DNA of 64,000 nt from assembly GCF_001425175.1 (NCBI RefSeq), contig NZ_LMDV01000001.1, forward strand, positions 372,001-436,000. Reading direction: 5' to 3'. Source of the stretch: Nocardioides sp. Root1257. Lineage in GTDB: Bacteria > Actinomycetota > Actinomycetes > Propionibacteriales > Nocardioidaceae. The notes beneath the pieces were generated by a model. The model did not search any database. It saw only the letters and a program-made list of their open reading frames with translations, and was not told the origin of the DNA. This document shows, piece by piece, positions 7,066 through 15,044 of this stretch (the stretch's first letter is position 1; each line of letters begins with the position of its first letter). Both the position numbers and the translations under genes were made by a program.

Positions 7066-8473
7066 TCGACGTCGGCCGCTTCTGCTGGCCCACGGCCGCC
7101 TTCAGCGCGGCCAGCTCCACGGGGAACCGCGCGACCAGGTCGTCGACGTCGGGCAGCGACTCGCGGCAGGCGATGATCCCGACGTGCACCTGGCCGTTGT
7201 TGGAGGCCACGGTGACGTTCAGCCCGGCGCCGTGGAAGACCGGTCCCAGTGGGTAGAGCCCCTCGATGCGGGCGCCCATGAAGTAGAGCGGCACCGGCGG
7301 GCCCGGGACGTTGGAGATGACCAGGTTGTGGACGACCGGGTGCTTCTCGGGCAGCTTCAGGCCGGCGTACGCGCGCACGGCGAGCCCGAAGGTCCGCGGC
7401 GCCGCGAACTCCGCCCAGTCCTGCAGCGAGTCGGCGCTGATGGCCTGGTGGTGCTCCTTGGCGTTCTTGTTGCGCTCGGCCATGTCCTGCAGGCGCTCGA
7501 GCGGGTCCTCGGTATCCGTCCCCAGCTTGGCGAAGAGCGCCGAGACCTTGTTGGCACCACCCGACCGCTGCGACTCGTCGCGCACGGAGACCGGCACGGT
7601 CGCGAGCAGCGAGCTCGACGGGAGCTCGTCGCGGTCGAGGAGGTAGGAGCGCAGCGCACCGCCCGCGACGGCGAGCACGACGTCGTTGACCGTGGTGCCG
7701 GTGGCGTTCTTGACCTGGCGGATGTCCTCGAGGTCCATGTCGGCCAGCCCGATCACCCGGTGACCGGTGATGGTTCCGTTGAACGACGTCCGCGGGGCCG
7801 AGAACGGCGCCGCCATCGCCGTACCGGCGCGGGCCCGGCCGACGGTCTTGGTGACCAGCTGCGCTGACGGCGTCACCAGGCGTACGGCGTTGAGCGGTCG
7901 CGTGAAGGTCGTGACCAGCGCGCGGCCGAAGAGCTCGCCCTGGCCCGGCTCGTGACCGCGGTCGTGCGACTCGGGCTCCGCGATCGGGGGCTGGTCCGCC
8001 TCGAGGCTGCACAGGTGGAAGAGCAGGTTGGAGCCGGACACGCCGTCGACGGTCGCGTGGTGCATCTTCATGAACACGACGACCTTGTCGTCGTCGTACC
8101 CCTCGATCACCCACATCTCCCACAGCGGCCGCGAGCGGTCCAGCGGAAGTCCGGCGAGGTGGCCGGTCAGCTCGGCCAGCTCGGCACGGCCGCCCGGTGA
8201 GGGCAGCGCGAGCCGGTGCACGTGGCGGTCGATGTCGAAGTGCCGGTCGTGGACCCAGATCGGGTGGTCGAGCCCGAGCGGCACCTTGCGGAGCCGCCGG
8301 GTGAACTCCGGGACGTCGCGGACCCGGCGGTCGACCTCGTCGCGGAACGCGCCGAACCCGTAGCCGCCCGGCATGGTGCTGGGGTCGAGCACGATCACCC
8401 CACAGACGTGCATCAGCTGCGCGGGCGTCTCCAGGTAAAGGAAGCTCGCGTCGAGCCCCGACAACCGATCCAT
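7025..8473 (-). CDS. Wax ester synthase / diacylglycerol acyltransferase (WS/DGAT)
   Basis: 482 residues. Starts MDRLSGLDASFLYLETPAQ, the typical WS/DGAT opening, and carries the acyltransferase motif HHATVDG (His138, His139, Asp143, Gly144), then NDVVLAVAGGALR and the late VISNVPGPPVPLYFMG signature. These enzymes esterify acyl-CoA to diacylglycerol or a fatty alcohol for neutral-lipid storage. ATG at 8473 chosen for the GGAGGGG sequence just upstream; an ATG at 8497 is possible but would overlap the operator. A perfect KstR box at 8497-8510 links it to the steroid regulon. Confidence 0.9.
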   Translation of the reverse strand: MDRLSGLDASFLYLETPAQLMHVCGVIVLDPSTMPGGYGFGAFRDEVDRRVRDVPEFTRRLRKVPLGLDHPIWVHDRHFDIDRHVHRLALPSPGGRAELAELTGHLAGLPLDRSRPLWEMWVIEGYDDDKVVVFMKMHHATVDGVSGSNLLFHLCSLEADQPPIAEPESHDRGHEPGQGELFGRALVTTFTRPLNAVRLVTPSAQLVTKTVGRARAGTAMAAPFSAPRTSFNGTITGHRVIGLADMDLEDIRQVKNATGTTVNDVVLAVAGGALRSYLLDRDELPSSSLLATVPVSVRDESQRSGGANKVSALFAKLGTDTEDPLERLQDMAERNKNAKEHHQAISADSLQDWAEFAAPRTFGLAVRAYAGLKLPEKHPVVHNLVISNVPGPPVPLYFMGARIEGLYPLGPVFHGAGLNVTVASNNGQVHVGIIACRESLPDVDDLVARFPVELAALKAAVGQQKRPTSIKQARKKKAASGG

Positions 8474-8496
8474 GCGTGCACCCCTCCGACTCCCCA

Positions 8497-8510
8497 TGCA
8501 ACGTGTTCTA
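8497..8510. promoter_or_regulatory. KstR operator, WS/DGAT and divergent esterase
   Basis: TGCAACGTGTTCTA matches TNNAACNNGTTNNA exactly. It is 24 bases upstream of the WS/DGAT ATG (8473) and 92 bases upstream of the divergent esterase start (8602). Confidence 0.85.
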
Positions 8511-8601
8511 GTTCTAACGACACGGCTGCCGCACGGCAACGGGTGACGGTCGTCTCATACCCGGCGACGCGCGAGTCGACTCCCCCTCTACATTTGTCGG
8601 C

Positions 8602-9861
8602 ATGGGGTTCCTCCGCCGTCAGCTCGTGACCGCCGCTCTGACCGTCAACGCGATCCGGCCGGTGCCCGGCTACCAGGCGAGCATCCCGTCGTTCTTCGCC
8701 GGCTGGCTGACCACCGAGCTCGCCCCGCACCTGATGGCCCTGACCGCCGCCGACACGGCCGTCCACGTTTCCAGACGAACGGCAGAGCGCCGTCGGCCGC
8801 GGCGTCGCCTGGGCCTGGCCCTCGCCGGGCTCAACCTCGCCGGGCAGGCCTTCCTGGTCGACCAGGCCCGGCGGTCCAGCGCGAAGGTGGAGGCCGCCCT
8901 GGTCGAGGGCCTCGGCGTCGACTACGTCGAGCAGCTGGACGCCAAGCCGACCCCGGCCGAGCTCGCGACGCCCTGGCGGCGACTGGTCAACCCGTTCCGG
9001 ATGCGCAACGTCGACGTCGTGGTCGACAAGAACGTCGCGTACGCACCCGAGCACGGCAAGCGCGGGCTGCTCGACGTCTACCGGCCCGCCGCCGGCACCG
9101 ACGGGCGCGCTCCCGTGCTCCTGCAGGTGCACGGTGGCGCCTGGACGATCGGCAACAAGGACCAGCAGGGCATCCCGCTCATGCAGCACCTCGCCGCCAA
9201 GGGCTGGATCTGCGTGGCGATCAACTACCGACTCGCGCCGCGTGACCCGTTCCCGGCCCAGGTCGTCGACGTCAAGCGCGCGATCGCGTGGATCCGCGAC
9301 CACATCGCCGAGTACGGCGGCGACCCCGACTACATCGCGATCACCGGCGGCTCGGCCGGCGGGCACCTCACCGCGCTGGCCGCCGTCACCGCGAACGACC
9401 CCGACCTCCAGCCCGGCTTCGAGGACGCCGACACCAGTGTGGCCGTGGCCGTGCCGCACTACGGCGTCTACGACTTCGCCGGCTCCACCGGGCTGCGCAG
9501 CGCGGAGCAGATGCGCGACCGGTTCCTCGCGCCCCGCGTCGTACGCCGCCGCTGGGCCGAGGCCCCCGACGTCTTCGAGGCCGGCACTCCCCTGCTCCGC
9601 GTCGGGAAGGACGCCCCGGACTTCTTCGTGATCCACGGCGCCCACGACTCGCTCGTCGCCGTCGACCAGGCTCGCCTGTTCGTCAACCGGCTGCGCGAGG
9701 TCTCCGGCGCCACGGTCACCTACGCGGAGCTTCCGGGCACCCAGCACGCCTTCGACGTCTTCCCCTCCATCCGGTCCGCCCACGTCGTACGCGCCATCGA
9801 CCGCTACCTGCACTGGCACTGGAACGGCTGGCGCCGCGAGCGCGCCACCGCCTCCGTCTGA
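8602..9861 (+). CDS. HSL/BD-FAE-type alpha/beta hydrolase (esterase/lipase)
   Basis: 419 residues. An N-terminal region with hydrophobic stretches (about 25-90) precedes a hydrolase domain with the oxyanion motif HGGAW (177-181), INYRLAP and the nucleophile elbow GGSAGG (Ser251). Asp in HGAHDSLV and His in TQHAFD complete the triad. The layout resembles the membrane-associated Lip esterases of mycobacteria. It faces away from the WS/DGAT gene across a shared region with a KstR box, so co-regulation is likely; a role in ester turnover is inference. Confidence 0.85.
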   Translation: MGFLRRQLVTAALTVNAIRPVPGYQASIPSFFAGWLTTELAPHLMALTAADTAVHVSRRTAERRRPRRRLGLALAGLNLAGQAFLVDQARRSSAKVEAALVEGLGVDYVEQLDAKPTPAELATPWRRLVNPFRMRNVDVVVDKNVAYAPEHGKRGLLDVYRPAAGTDGRAPVLLQVHGGAWTIGNKDQQGIPLMQHLAAKGWICVAINYRLAPRDPFPAQVVDVKRAIAWIRDHIAEYGGDPDYIAITGGSAGGHLTALAAVTANDPDLQPGFEDADTSVAVAVPHYGVYDFAGSTGLRSAEQMRDRFLAPRVVRRRWAEAPDVFEAGTPLLRVGKDAPDFFVIHGAHDSLVAVDQARLFVNRLREVSGATVTYAELPGTQHAFDVFPSIRSAHVVRAIDRYLHWHWNGWRRERATASV

Positions 9862-9940
9862 CCCGCTCTGACCCTGCGGACAGAGGTTCGGCACCTGCGA
9901 CGGAGGTCCGCACCCCGGTGGGCTGCCTACGGTCCCTGAC

Positions 9941-10453
9941 GTGCCCCCTCACCTCGCCCGTCCGCTGACCGCCCTCGCGCTCCTCGTCACCCTCGCCGGC
10001 TGCGGGATCCCTGCGGACGGCGGGTTCGCCGACGACCGGCCGCCGAGCGGACCGATCGACACCGACCGGCGCACGGTCAGCAAGCTCGACCACGACCTGC
10101 TCGCCGCGCTCCAGGACGCCGCCCGGGATGCGCAGGACGACGGCATCGAGCTGGTCGTCACCAGCGGGTGGCGCAGCAAGGCACACCAGCGACGCCTCTT
10201 CGCCCAGGCCGTCACCCGGTACGGGAGCGAGGCCGAGGCCCGCCGCTACGTCGCCAGCCCGCGCACCTCAGCACACGTCACCGGAGACGCGGTCGACGTC
10301 GGTCCGACCGACGGTGCGTACTGGCTGGGCCGGCACGGCTCCGACTACGGGCTCTGCCAGGTGTTCGCCAACGAGATCTGGCACTTCGAGCTGGCCACGA
10401 AGCCCGGCGGACACTGTCCCGAGATGTTGCAGGACGGCTCCAGCCGCCGCTGA
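9941..10453 (+). CDS. VanY-like M15 D-alanyl-D-alanine carboxypeptidase lipoprotein
   Basis: 170 residues from GTG 9941. The signal peptide ends in a lipobox LAGC (Cys21), so it should be an exported lipoprotein acting on peptidoglycan. M15B metallopeptidase signatures are present: SGWRSKAHQ, SAHVTGDAVDVG (first zinc His and Asp) and IWHFEL (catalytic Glu/zinc His region). Short linker and single domain. Stand-alone gene, 80 bases after the esterase. Confidence 0.88.
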   Translation: MPPHLARPLTALALLVTLAGCGIPADGGFADDRPPSGPIDTDRRTVSKLDHDLLAALQDAARDAQDDGIELVVTSGWRSKAHQRRLFAQAVTRYGSEAEARRYVASPRTSAHVTGDAVDVGPTDGAYWLGRHGSDYGLCQVFANEIWHFELATKPGGHCPEMLQDGSSRR

Positions 10454-10468
10454 CCTCACAATGGGGCC

Positions 10469-10924
10469 ATGGACACCGTCTCGTTCCGGCTGTGGCCGCC
10501 GGTCGCGATCGGGGCGCCGCTGCTCGCCGGCTGGGTGGCCACCGCGCAGTGGGGCGACCCGGTCGACCTCGGCGGTTGGCGGGTGCCGCTCGGCTGGGCG
10601 CTGGCGATCGCCTTCGTCGTCTGGAACGGATGGTCGCTCTGGCTCTTCGCCCGGCACGAGACCGGGCTGCTGCCGGGCCAAGCGACGCAGTCGATGATCG
10701 AGGAGGGTCCCTACCGGCTCTCCCGCAACCCGCTCTACGTGGGCCTGCTCGCCCTCTACGTCGCCGTCGCGCTGCTGGTGCCGTCGTTCTGGGCGCTCGT
10801 CCTCTTCCCCGCTGCCGTGCTGCTCGTCCGGTGGGGCGCCATCCGGCCCGAGGAGCGGTTCCTGCACGAGCGGTTCGAGACGGCGTACGACGACTACACG
10901 CGGCGCGTGCGGCGCTGGCTGTGA
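10469..10924 (+). CDS. Isoprenylcysteine carboxyl methyltransferase-like membrane protein
   Basis: 151 residues with four or five hydrophobic segments. The conserved PEMT/ICMT-family motif is present: GPYRLSRNPLYVGLLA followed by the C-terminal RPEERFLHERFETAYDDYTRRVRRWL, the Glu-Glu plus Y-x-x-Y-x-x-x-V-R-R-W pattern of this family. These enzymes methylate membrane-bound acceptors with S-adenosylmethionine; many bacterial members have no assigned substrate. 15 bases after the peptidase gene, so possibly co-transcribed. Confidence 0.82.
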   Translation: MDTVSFRLWPPVAIGAPLLAGWVATAQWGDPVDLGGWRVPLGWALAIAFVVWNGWSLWLFARHETGLLPGQATQSMIEEGPYRLSRNPLYVGLLALYVAVALLVPSFWALVLFPAAVLLVRWGAIRPEERFLHERFETAYDDYTRRVRRWL

Positions 10925-10943
10925 GCCCGCCTAGGCTCGGGGC

Positions 10944-11795
10944 ATGAGCGACGAGCAGACGATGGCCGGCCGCACGGTGCTGGTGACGGGCGCCTCCGAC
11001 GGCATCGGGGCGGAGACCGCGCGGGTGCTCGCCGCCCGCGGCGCCACGGTCCACGTCACCGGGCGCTCGGCGGACAAGCTCCGGCCCGTCGCCGAGGCGG
11101 TGGGCACCGAGCCGCTCGTCGCCGACTTCTCGCGGCTCGACGACGTGCGCCGGCTCGCGGACCAGGTCGGCGAGCGCATCGGGTCGCTCGACGTGCTGAT
11201 GAACAACGCCGGCGGCACGTTCGCCCCCTCGAAGCGGACCCACGACGGCCACGAGCCGAACTTCCAGGTCAACCACCTGGCGCCGTTCCTGCTCACCCAC
11301 CTGCTGCGCCCCCGGCTCCAGGCGGCCGGGTCCTCGTTGGTCGTCAACACGTCGAGCATCGGCAACCTGGCCGGGAAGGTCGTGCTGGACGACCTGGACT
11401 ACGAGCACCGCCGCGCGATCGAGTTCCTCGCCTACGGCACCGGGAAGCTGATGAACATCCTCGTCACCCGCGGGATCTCCCAGCGCTGGTCCGGGGACGG
11501 CATCGTCTCGGTCGCCGTGCACCCGGGGCCGGTGGGCAGCTCGTTCGGCCGCGACTCCTGGCTGGTCGGACTGGCCTACCGCACCCCGCTCAAGCGGTTC
11601 GCGACGATCAGCGTCCCGGACGGCGCGGCCCCGCTGATCGCCCTCGCGGAGCGCGGCGCGGACCCCGAGATCGACGGGCGCTACTTCAGCCGCTTCGACA
11701 TCGACGGGCGCGAGAACAAGCAGGCACACGACCAGGTGCTCATCGACGGGCTGTGGGAGCGCTCGGCGGCCCTGGTGGGCGTCCCGGAGGACTGA
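10944..11795 (+). CDS. Short-chain dehydrogenase/reductase
   Basis: 283 residues. Rossmann motif TGASDGIGAETARVLAARG near residue 16, NNAGG (about 90), catalytic Ser in VVNTSSIG and a tyrosine/lysine pair in FLAYGTGKLMN (Y-x-x-x-K) confirm an SDR. The late insertion before the C-terminus resembles retinol dehydrogenase/WW-domain-oxidoreductase-like SDRs that use NADP(H). The substrate is unknown. It sits at the head of a small cluster with a VOC protein (gap 2 bases) and a DUF1905 protein. Confidence 0.85.
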   Translation: MSDEQTMAGRTVLVTGASDGIGAETARVLAARGATVHVTGRSADKLRPVAEAVGTEPLVADFSRLDDVRRLADQVGERIGSLDVLMNNAGGTFAPSKRTHDGHEPNFQVNHLAPFLLTHLLRPRLQAAGSSLVVNTSSIGNLAGKVVLDDLDYEHRRAIEFLAYGTGKLMNILVTRGISQRWSGDGIVSVAVHPGPVGSSFGRDSWLVGLAYRTPLKRFATISVPDGAAPLIALAERGADPEIDGRYFSRFDIDGRENKQAHDQVLIDGLWERSAALVGVPED

Positions 11796-11797
11796 GC

Positions 11798-12157
11798 GTG
11801 GACGTGGACCTGTTCGCCGGCATCCCGGTCACCGACTACGACCGCGGCGTCGCCTGGATGGAGCACCTGCTCGGCAGGCCGGCCGCGTTCCAGGCCCACG
11901 AGACCGAGAGCGTGTGGGAGCTGGCCGAGCACCGCTACGTCTACGTCGTCCTCGAGCCCGAGCACGCCGGTCACGCCCTCGTCACCGGCTTCCTCGGCGA
12001 CCTCGACGGCTTCCTGGCCGGCGCGGCCGAGCGCGGGCTCGAGCCCGACCACCGCGAGATCTACGACAACGGCGTCCGCAAGGCGATCTTCCGCGACCCC
12101 GACGGCAACGAGATCGGATTCGGCGGCGGGCCTGTCGACGACCCCCAGCAGGAGTAG
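11798..12157 (+). CDS. VOC/glyoxalase superfamily protein
   Basis: 119 residues from a GTG two bases after the preceding SDR stop. A single beta-alpha-beta-beta-beta module pair (VDLFAGIPVTDYDRGVAWMEHLLGRP ... IFRDPDGNEIGF) marks a small VOC protein such as glyoxalase or bleomycin-resistance-like. Metal-ligand positions are not convincing (Glu in NEIGF is one candidate), so function is open. Confidence 0.8.
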   Translation: MDVDLFAGIPVTDYDRGVAWMEHLLGRPAAFQAHETESVWELAEHRYVYVVLEPEHAGHALVTGFLGDLDGFLAGAAERGLEPDHREIYDNGVRKAIFRDPDGNEIGFGGGPVDDPQQE

Positions 12158-12161
12158 GCAC

Positions 12162-12449
12162 ATGGACCTGGAGTTCTCCGGAGACGTCTGGCACTGGCGC
12201 GGGCCGGCGCCGCACCACTTCGTGTGGGTGCCCGAGGAGGACGCGGCGCAGATCGAGGACGTCGCCGCGGCCGTCACCTACGGCTGGGGCATGATCCCGG
12301 TGACCGTGCACCTCGGCGGCTCGAGCTGGACCACCTCGCTCTGGCCGAAGGACGGCGGCTACATCGTGCCGCTGAAGCTCGCCGTACGACGGGCCGAGGA
12401 GGTCGACGTCGGCGACACCGTCGACCTCCGGCTGACGCTCGACGTCTGA
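12162..12449 (+). CDS. DUF1905 domain protein
   Basis: 95 residues. Starts MDLEFSGDVWHWRGPAPHHFVWVPEE and contains IPVTVHLGGSSWTTSLWPKDGGYIVPLKLAVRR, the typical DUF1905 pattern of a small beta-rich protein of unknown role. It is four bases after the VOC gene and convergent, with a 4-base gap, to the large repeat protein. Confidence 0.85.
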   Translation: MDLEFSGDVWHWRGPAPHHFVWVPEEDAAQIEDVAAAVTYGWGMIPVTVHLGGSSWTTSLWPKDGGYIVPLKLAVRRAEEVDVGDTVDLRLTLDV

Positions 12450-12453
12450 CCGG

Positions 12454-15000
12454 TCAGCGGCGCTTCTTCACCTTCGCCTTGATCGTGTAGCTCCCCGTCG
12501 AGGTGGCGGTGTTGCCCGCCCGGTCGACCGCGGTCGCCGTCCACCGCACCAGCGTGCGCTTCTTCGACTTCTGCTTCTTGGTGGTGACCTTGCAGGACGC
12601 GAGCCCGGAGAGCGCGTCGGTGCCCTTGCAGACCAGCTTGCGGGGGCTCTTGTACGTCGCGCCGCTGCGGGCACCGGTCACGATCACGCCGGGGCGGGTC
12701 GCGTCGATGTTCACGGCCCCGCTCGTCACCGACCCGGTCGAGCCGAAGGTGTCGGTCACGGTCCGGGAGACCGTCTGGTCGCGCCCGTCGGTGCTCAGCA
12801 GGACGGGCGCCGGGCAGGACGCGGTGAGCGGCAGGGTGCCGGCACACGCGAACGTCACCGTCACCGGCGTCCGGAACCACCCGTTCCGGACGGACGAGGA
12901 CGGAGCGAGCGTCGCGGTGATGCTCGGCGTGTCGTAGCGGTCGGTGACCAGCTCGACCTCCGGCGTGCTGGGCGACCCGGCACCGGTCACCACGGCGCGG
13001 AGGCCGGAGACCCCGGGGGTGGTCGAGCCCGTCAGCGTCGCGGAGTAGGTCCCGTCCCCGTTGTCGGTGACAGTGCCGAACGACTGGCCCGGGTCCGTGC
13101 TCACGAACGACACCGTCAGCCCGGGCATCGGCGCCCGGCTCGCGCTGCGTGCCAGGGCGGTGACAGGCACGGTCGCCGTGCCGGTGCCGAGGATCGCGTC
13201 GTCGATGGGGCGCAGGGTGACGGAGTAGCCCTCGGTCGCGACCGAGGCACCGACGAGGGTCGGCGCTCCCGCGCCGGTGACCGTGACGCCCAGGTTCGCC
13301 GAGCCGATGGTCGTCGAGCCGGAGAGGGTGGCGACGTACGTCCCGTCGCCCGCGTCCGTGACGGGTCCGAAGGACTGGCCTGCGTCACTGCTCCCGAAGG
13401 ACACGTCGAGGCCGGGCAGCAGCACCCCGCTGGTCGACTTCGCCGTCGCCGTCACCGGTACCGAGTCCAGCCCGGTCGCGACGAGCTTGGTCGTCACGGG
13501 CTTCACCGTGACCGTGTAGCCCTCGGTCTCGACCCCACCCGTCGCGACCGTCGGGGTGCCGGTCGCCGACGGCGTGATGGTGGCCGTGCCGACCGTCGTC
13601 GATCCGCTGAGCGTCGCCGAGTAGCTCCCGTCGCCGTGGTCGGTCACGGTGCCGAACGACTGGCCGGGGTCGCTGCTCTGGAAGGTGACCGGCAGGCCGC
13701 TCAGCGGCGTGCCGCTGGCGCTCTCGGCCGTCGCGCTCACGGTCAGCGAGTCGGCACCGGTGGCCACCAGCTTGCCGGTCACGGCGCCGACGTTGAGGAC
13801 GTAGCCCTCGGTCGTCACCCCGGCGGACCCGGACACGTCGTACACGCCGGTGCTGCCCTTCGCGGTCGCGGTGACGGTGGCCGCGCCCGCGGTCGTGGAT
13901 CCCATGAGGGTTGCGGAGTAGGTGCCGTCGCCGTGGTCGGTCACCGGTCCGAAGGACTGGCTCGGGTCGGTGCTGTCGAACACCACCTCGAGGCCCGAGA
14001 CCTTCGTCCCGTCCTCGAGGCTCGCGGTGGCGCTCACGGTCGTCGAGTCCGCGCCGGTCGCGACGATCGTGTCGTCGGCGACGTCGACGCTGACGTCGGT
14101 CACCGGCCCGGCGTCGTAGCTGATCTTCAGCTGCGAGCCCACGGTGCGCTCGGCGAGGGCGAGCGCCCCGCCGGCCGGGACCAGGCTCGACCCACCGCCA
14201 CCGCCGGCGCCGTAGTACTGGTTGGTGCCGCCACTGCCGCCGCCGTAGAGGCCGCCGCCTCCGCCGCCTGCGCCGCGGAACGTCGTCCCGGTGTAGCGGG
14301 ACGAGCCGCCGGTGCCGTACGTGCCGGCGTTCCCGTTGCCGCGGCCGCCGTTGGCGTACGACGCGTCGACGCCGCCCGCGCCACCTGCGCTCGCGGTGCC
14401 AGCGCCGCCGCCCCCTGCGGGTCCACGGACGCCGGCGTAGTCCGGTGCCGCGGCCCCGGCATCGCCGGCCGCGACGTCGCCGCCTCCGGAGATGCCGCCG
14501 GCCCCACCGCCACCGCCAGCGACCACGACCCGCGAGCCGAGCTGCGAGCAGCCGGTGTCCGAGGCGCCGCAGGTGCGCAGGTCGGTGGCACCGCCGCCAC
14601 CGCCGGCGCTGCCGTTGGAGCCGGCCACCGGGGTGCCGCCGCCGTTCCAGCCGCCCCAGCCGCTGCCGCCACCACCGCCGACACGGACGTAGAAGACGTC
14701 GCCGGGCTCGACGGACAGCGTGGCGGTGACCCTCGCTCCCCGGCCGCCCACGGACGTCGCACCCGGGGCACCGACCGCGTCGACGTCGATCTGGTAGACG
14801 CCGTCCGGGACGACGAAGGTCTGCTCCCCGCCCACGTAGCTGAAGAGCACGGTGCTCGCGACCGCCTTCTCCGCCGGGAGGTACGTCGGGGCTGCCGCGG
14901 TGCTGGGAGCGGCGATGAGCGCAAGAGCCGGCGCGACCAGCGCGAGCGCCAGCGCCGTACGCCGGAGTCGCTGCGGGCAGAGGCGGGAGGTGCGAGACAT
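12454..15000 (-). CDS. Secreted glycine-rich and Ig-like repeat protein (paralog 1)
   Basis: 848 residues. Signal peptide (TALALALVAPALALIAAPSTAAA) at the N-terminus. Residues about 45-310 form a glycine-rich domain (FVVPDGVYQIDVDAVGAPGATS, then long GGGGG-rich stretches with two spaced Cys) resembling the ALK/LTK-type Gly_rich domain. Four Ig-like (invasin/Big-type) repeats of about 97 residues follow, each with VATGADS, STDPGQSFGPVTD, GDGTYSATL and TTEGY. The C-terminal module has paired Cys and ends in a basic tail KAKVKKRR with no LPXTG. ATG at 15000 chosen over 15048 because it directly precedes the signal peptide and has GGAG upstream, like its paralog. Confidence 0.8.
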   Translation of the reverse strand: MSRTSRLCPQRLRRTALALALVAPALALIAAPSTAAAPTYLPAEKAVASTVLFSYVGGEQTFVVPDGVYQIDVDAVGAPGATSVGGRGARVTATLSVEPGDVFYVRVGGGGGSGWGGWNGGGTPVAGSNGSAGGGGGATDLRTCGASDTGCSQLGSRVVVAGGGGGAGGISGGGDVAAGDAGAAAPDYAGVRGPAGGGGAGTASAGGAGGVDASYANGGRGNGNAGTYGTGGSSRYTGTTFRGAGGGGGGLYGGGSGGTNQYYGAGGGGGSSLVPAGGALALAERTVGSQLKISYDAGPVTDVSVDVADDTIVATGADSTTVSATASLEDGTKVSGLEVVFDSTDPSQSFGPVTDHGDGTYSATLMGSTTAGAATVTATAKGSTGVYDVSGSAGVTTEGYVLNVGAVTGKLVATGADSLTVSATAESASGTPLSGLPVTFQSSDPGQSFGTVTDHGDGSYSATLSGSTTVGTATITPSATGTPTVATGGVETEGYTVTVKPVTTKLVATGLDSVPVTATAKSTSGVLLPGLDVSFGSSDAGQSFGPVTDAGDGTYVATLSGSTTIGSANLGVTVTGAGAPTLVGASVATEGYSVTLRPIDDAILGTGTATVPVTALARSASRAPMPGLTVSFVSTDPGQSFGTVTDNGDGTYSATLTGSTTPGVSGLRAVVTGAGSPSTPEVELVTDRYDTPSITATLAPSSSVRNGWFRTPVTVTFACAGTLPLTASCPAPVLLSTDGRDQTVSRTVTDTFGSTGSVTSGAVNIDATRPGVIVTGARSGATYKSPRKLVCKGTDALSGLASCKVTTKKQKSKKRTLVRWTATAVDRAGNTATSTGSYTIKAKVKKRR

Positions 15001-15044
15001 CGGGGCTCCGGGATCGAGGAGGCGGACGGGTCGGGAGTGCGTCG

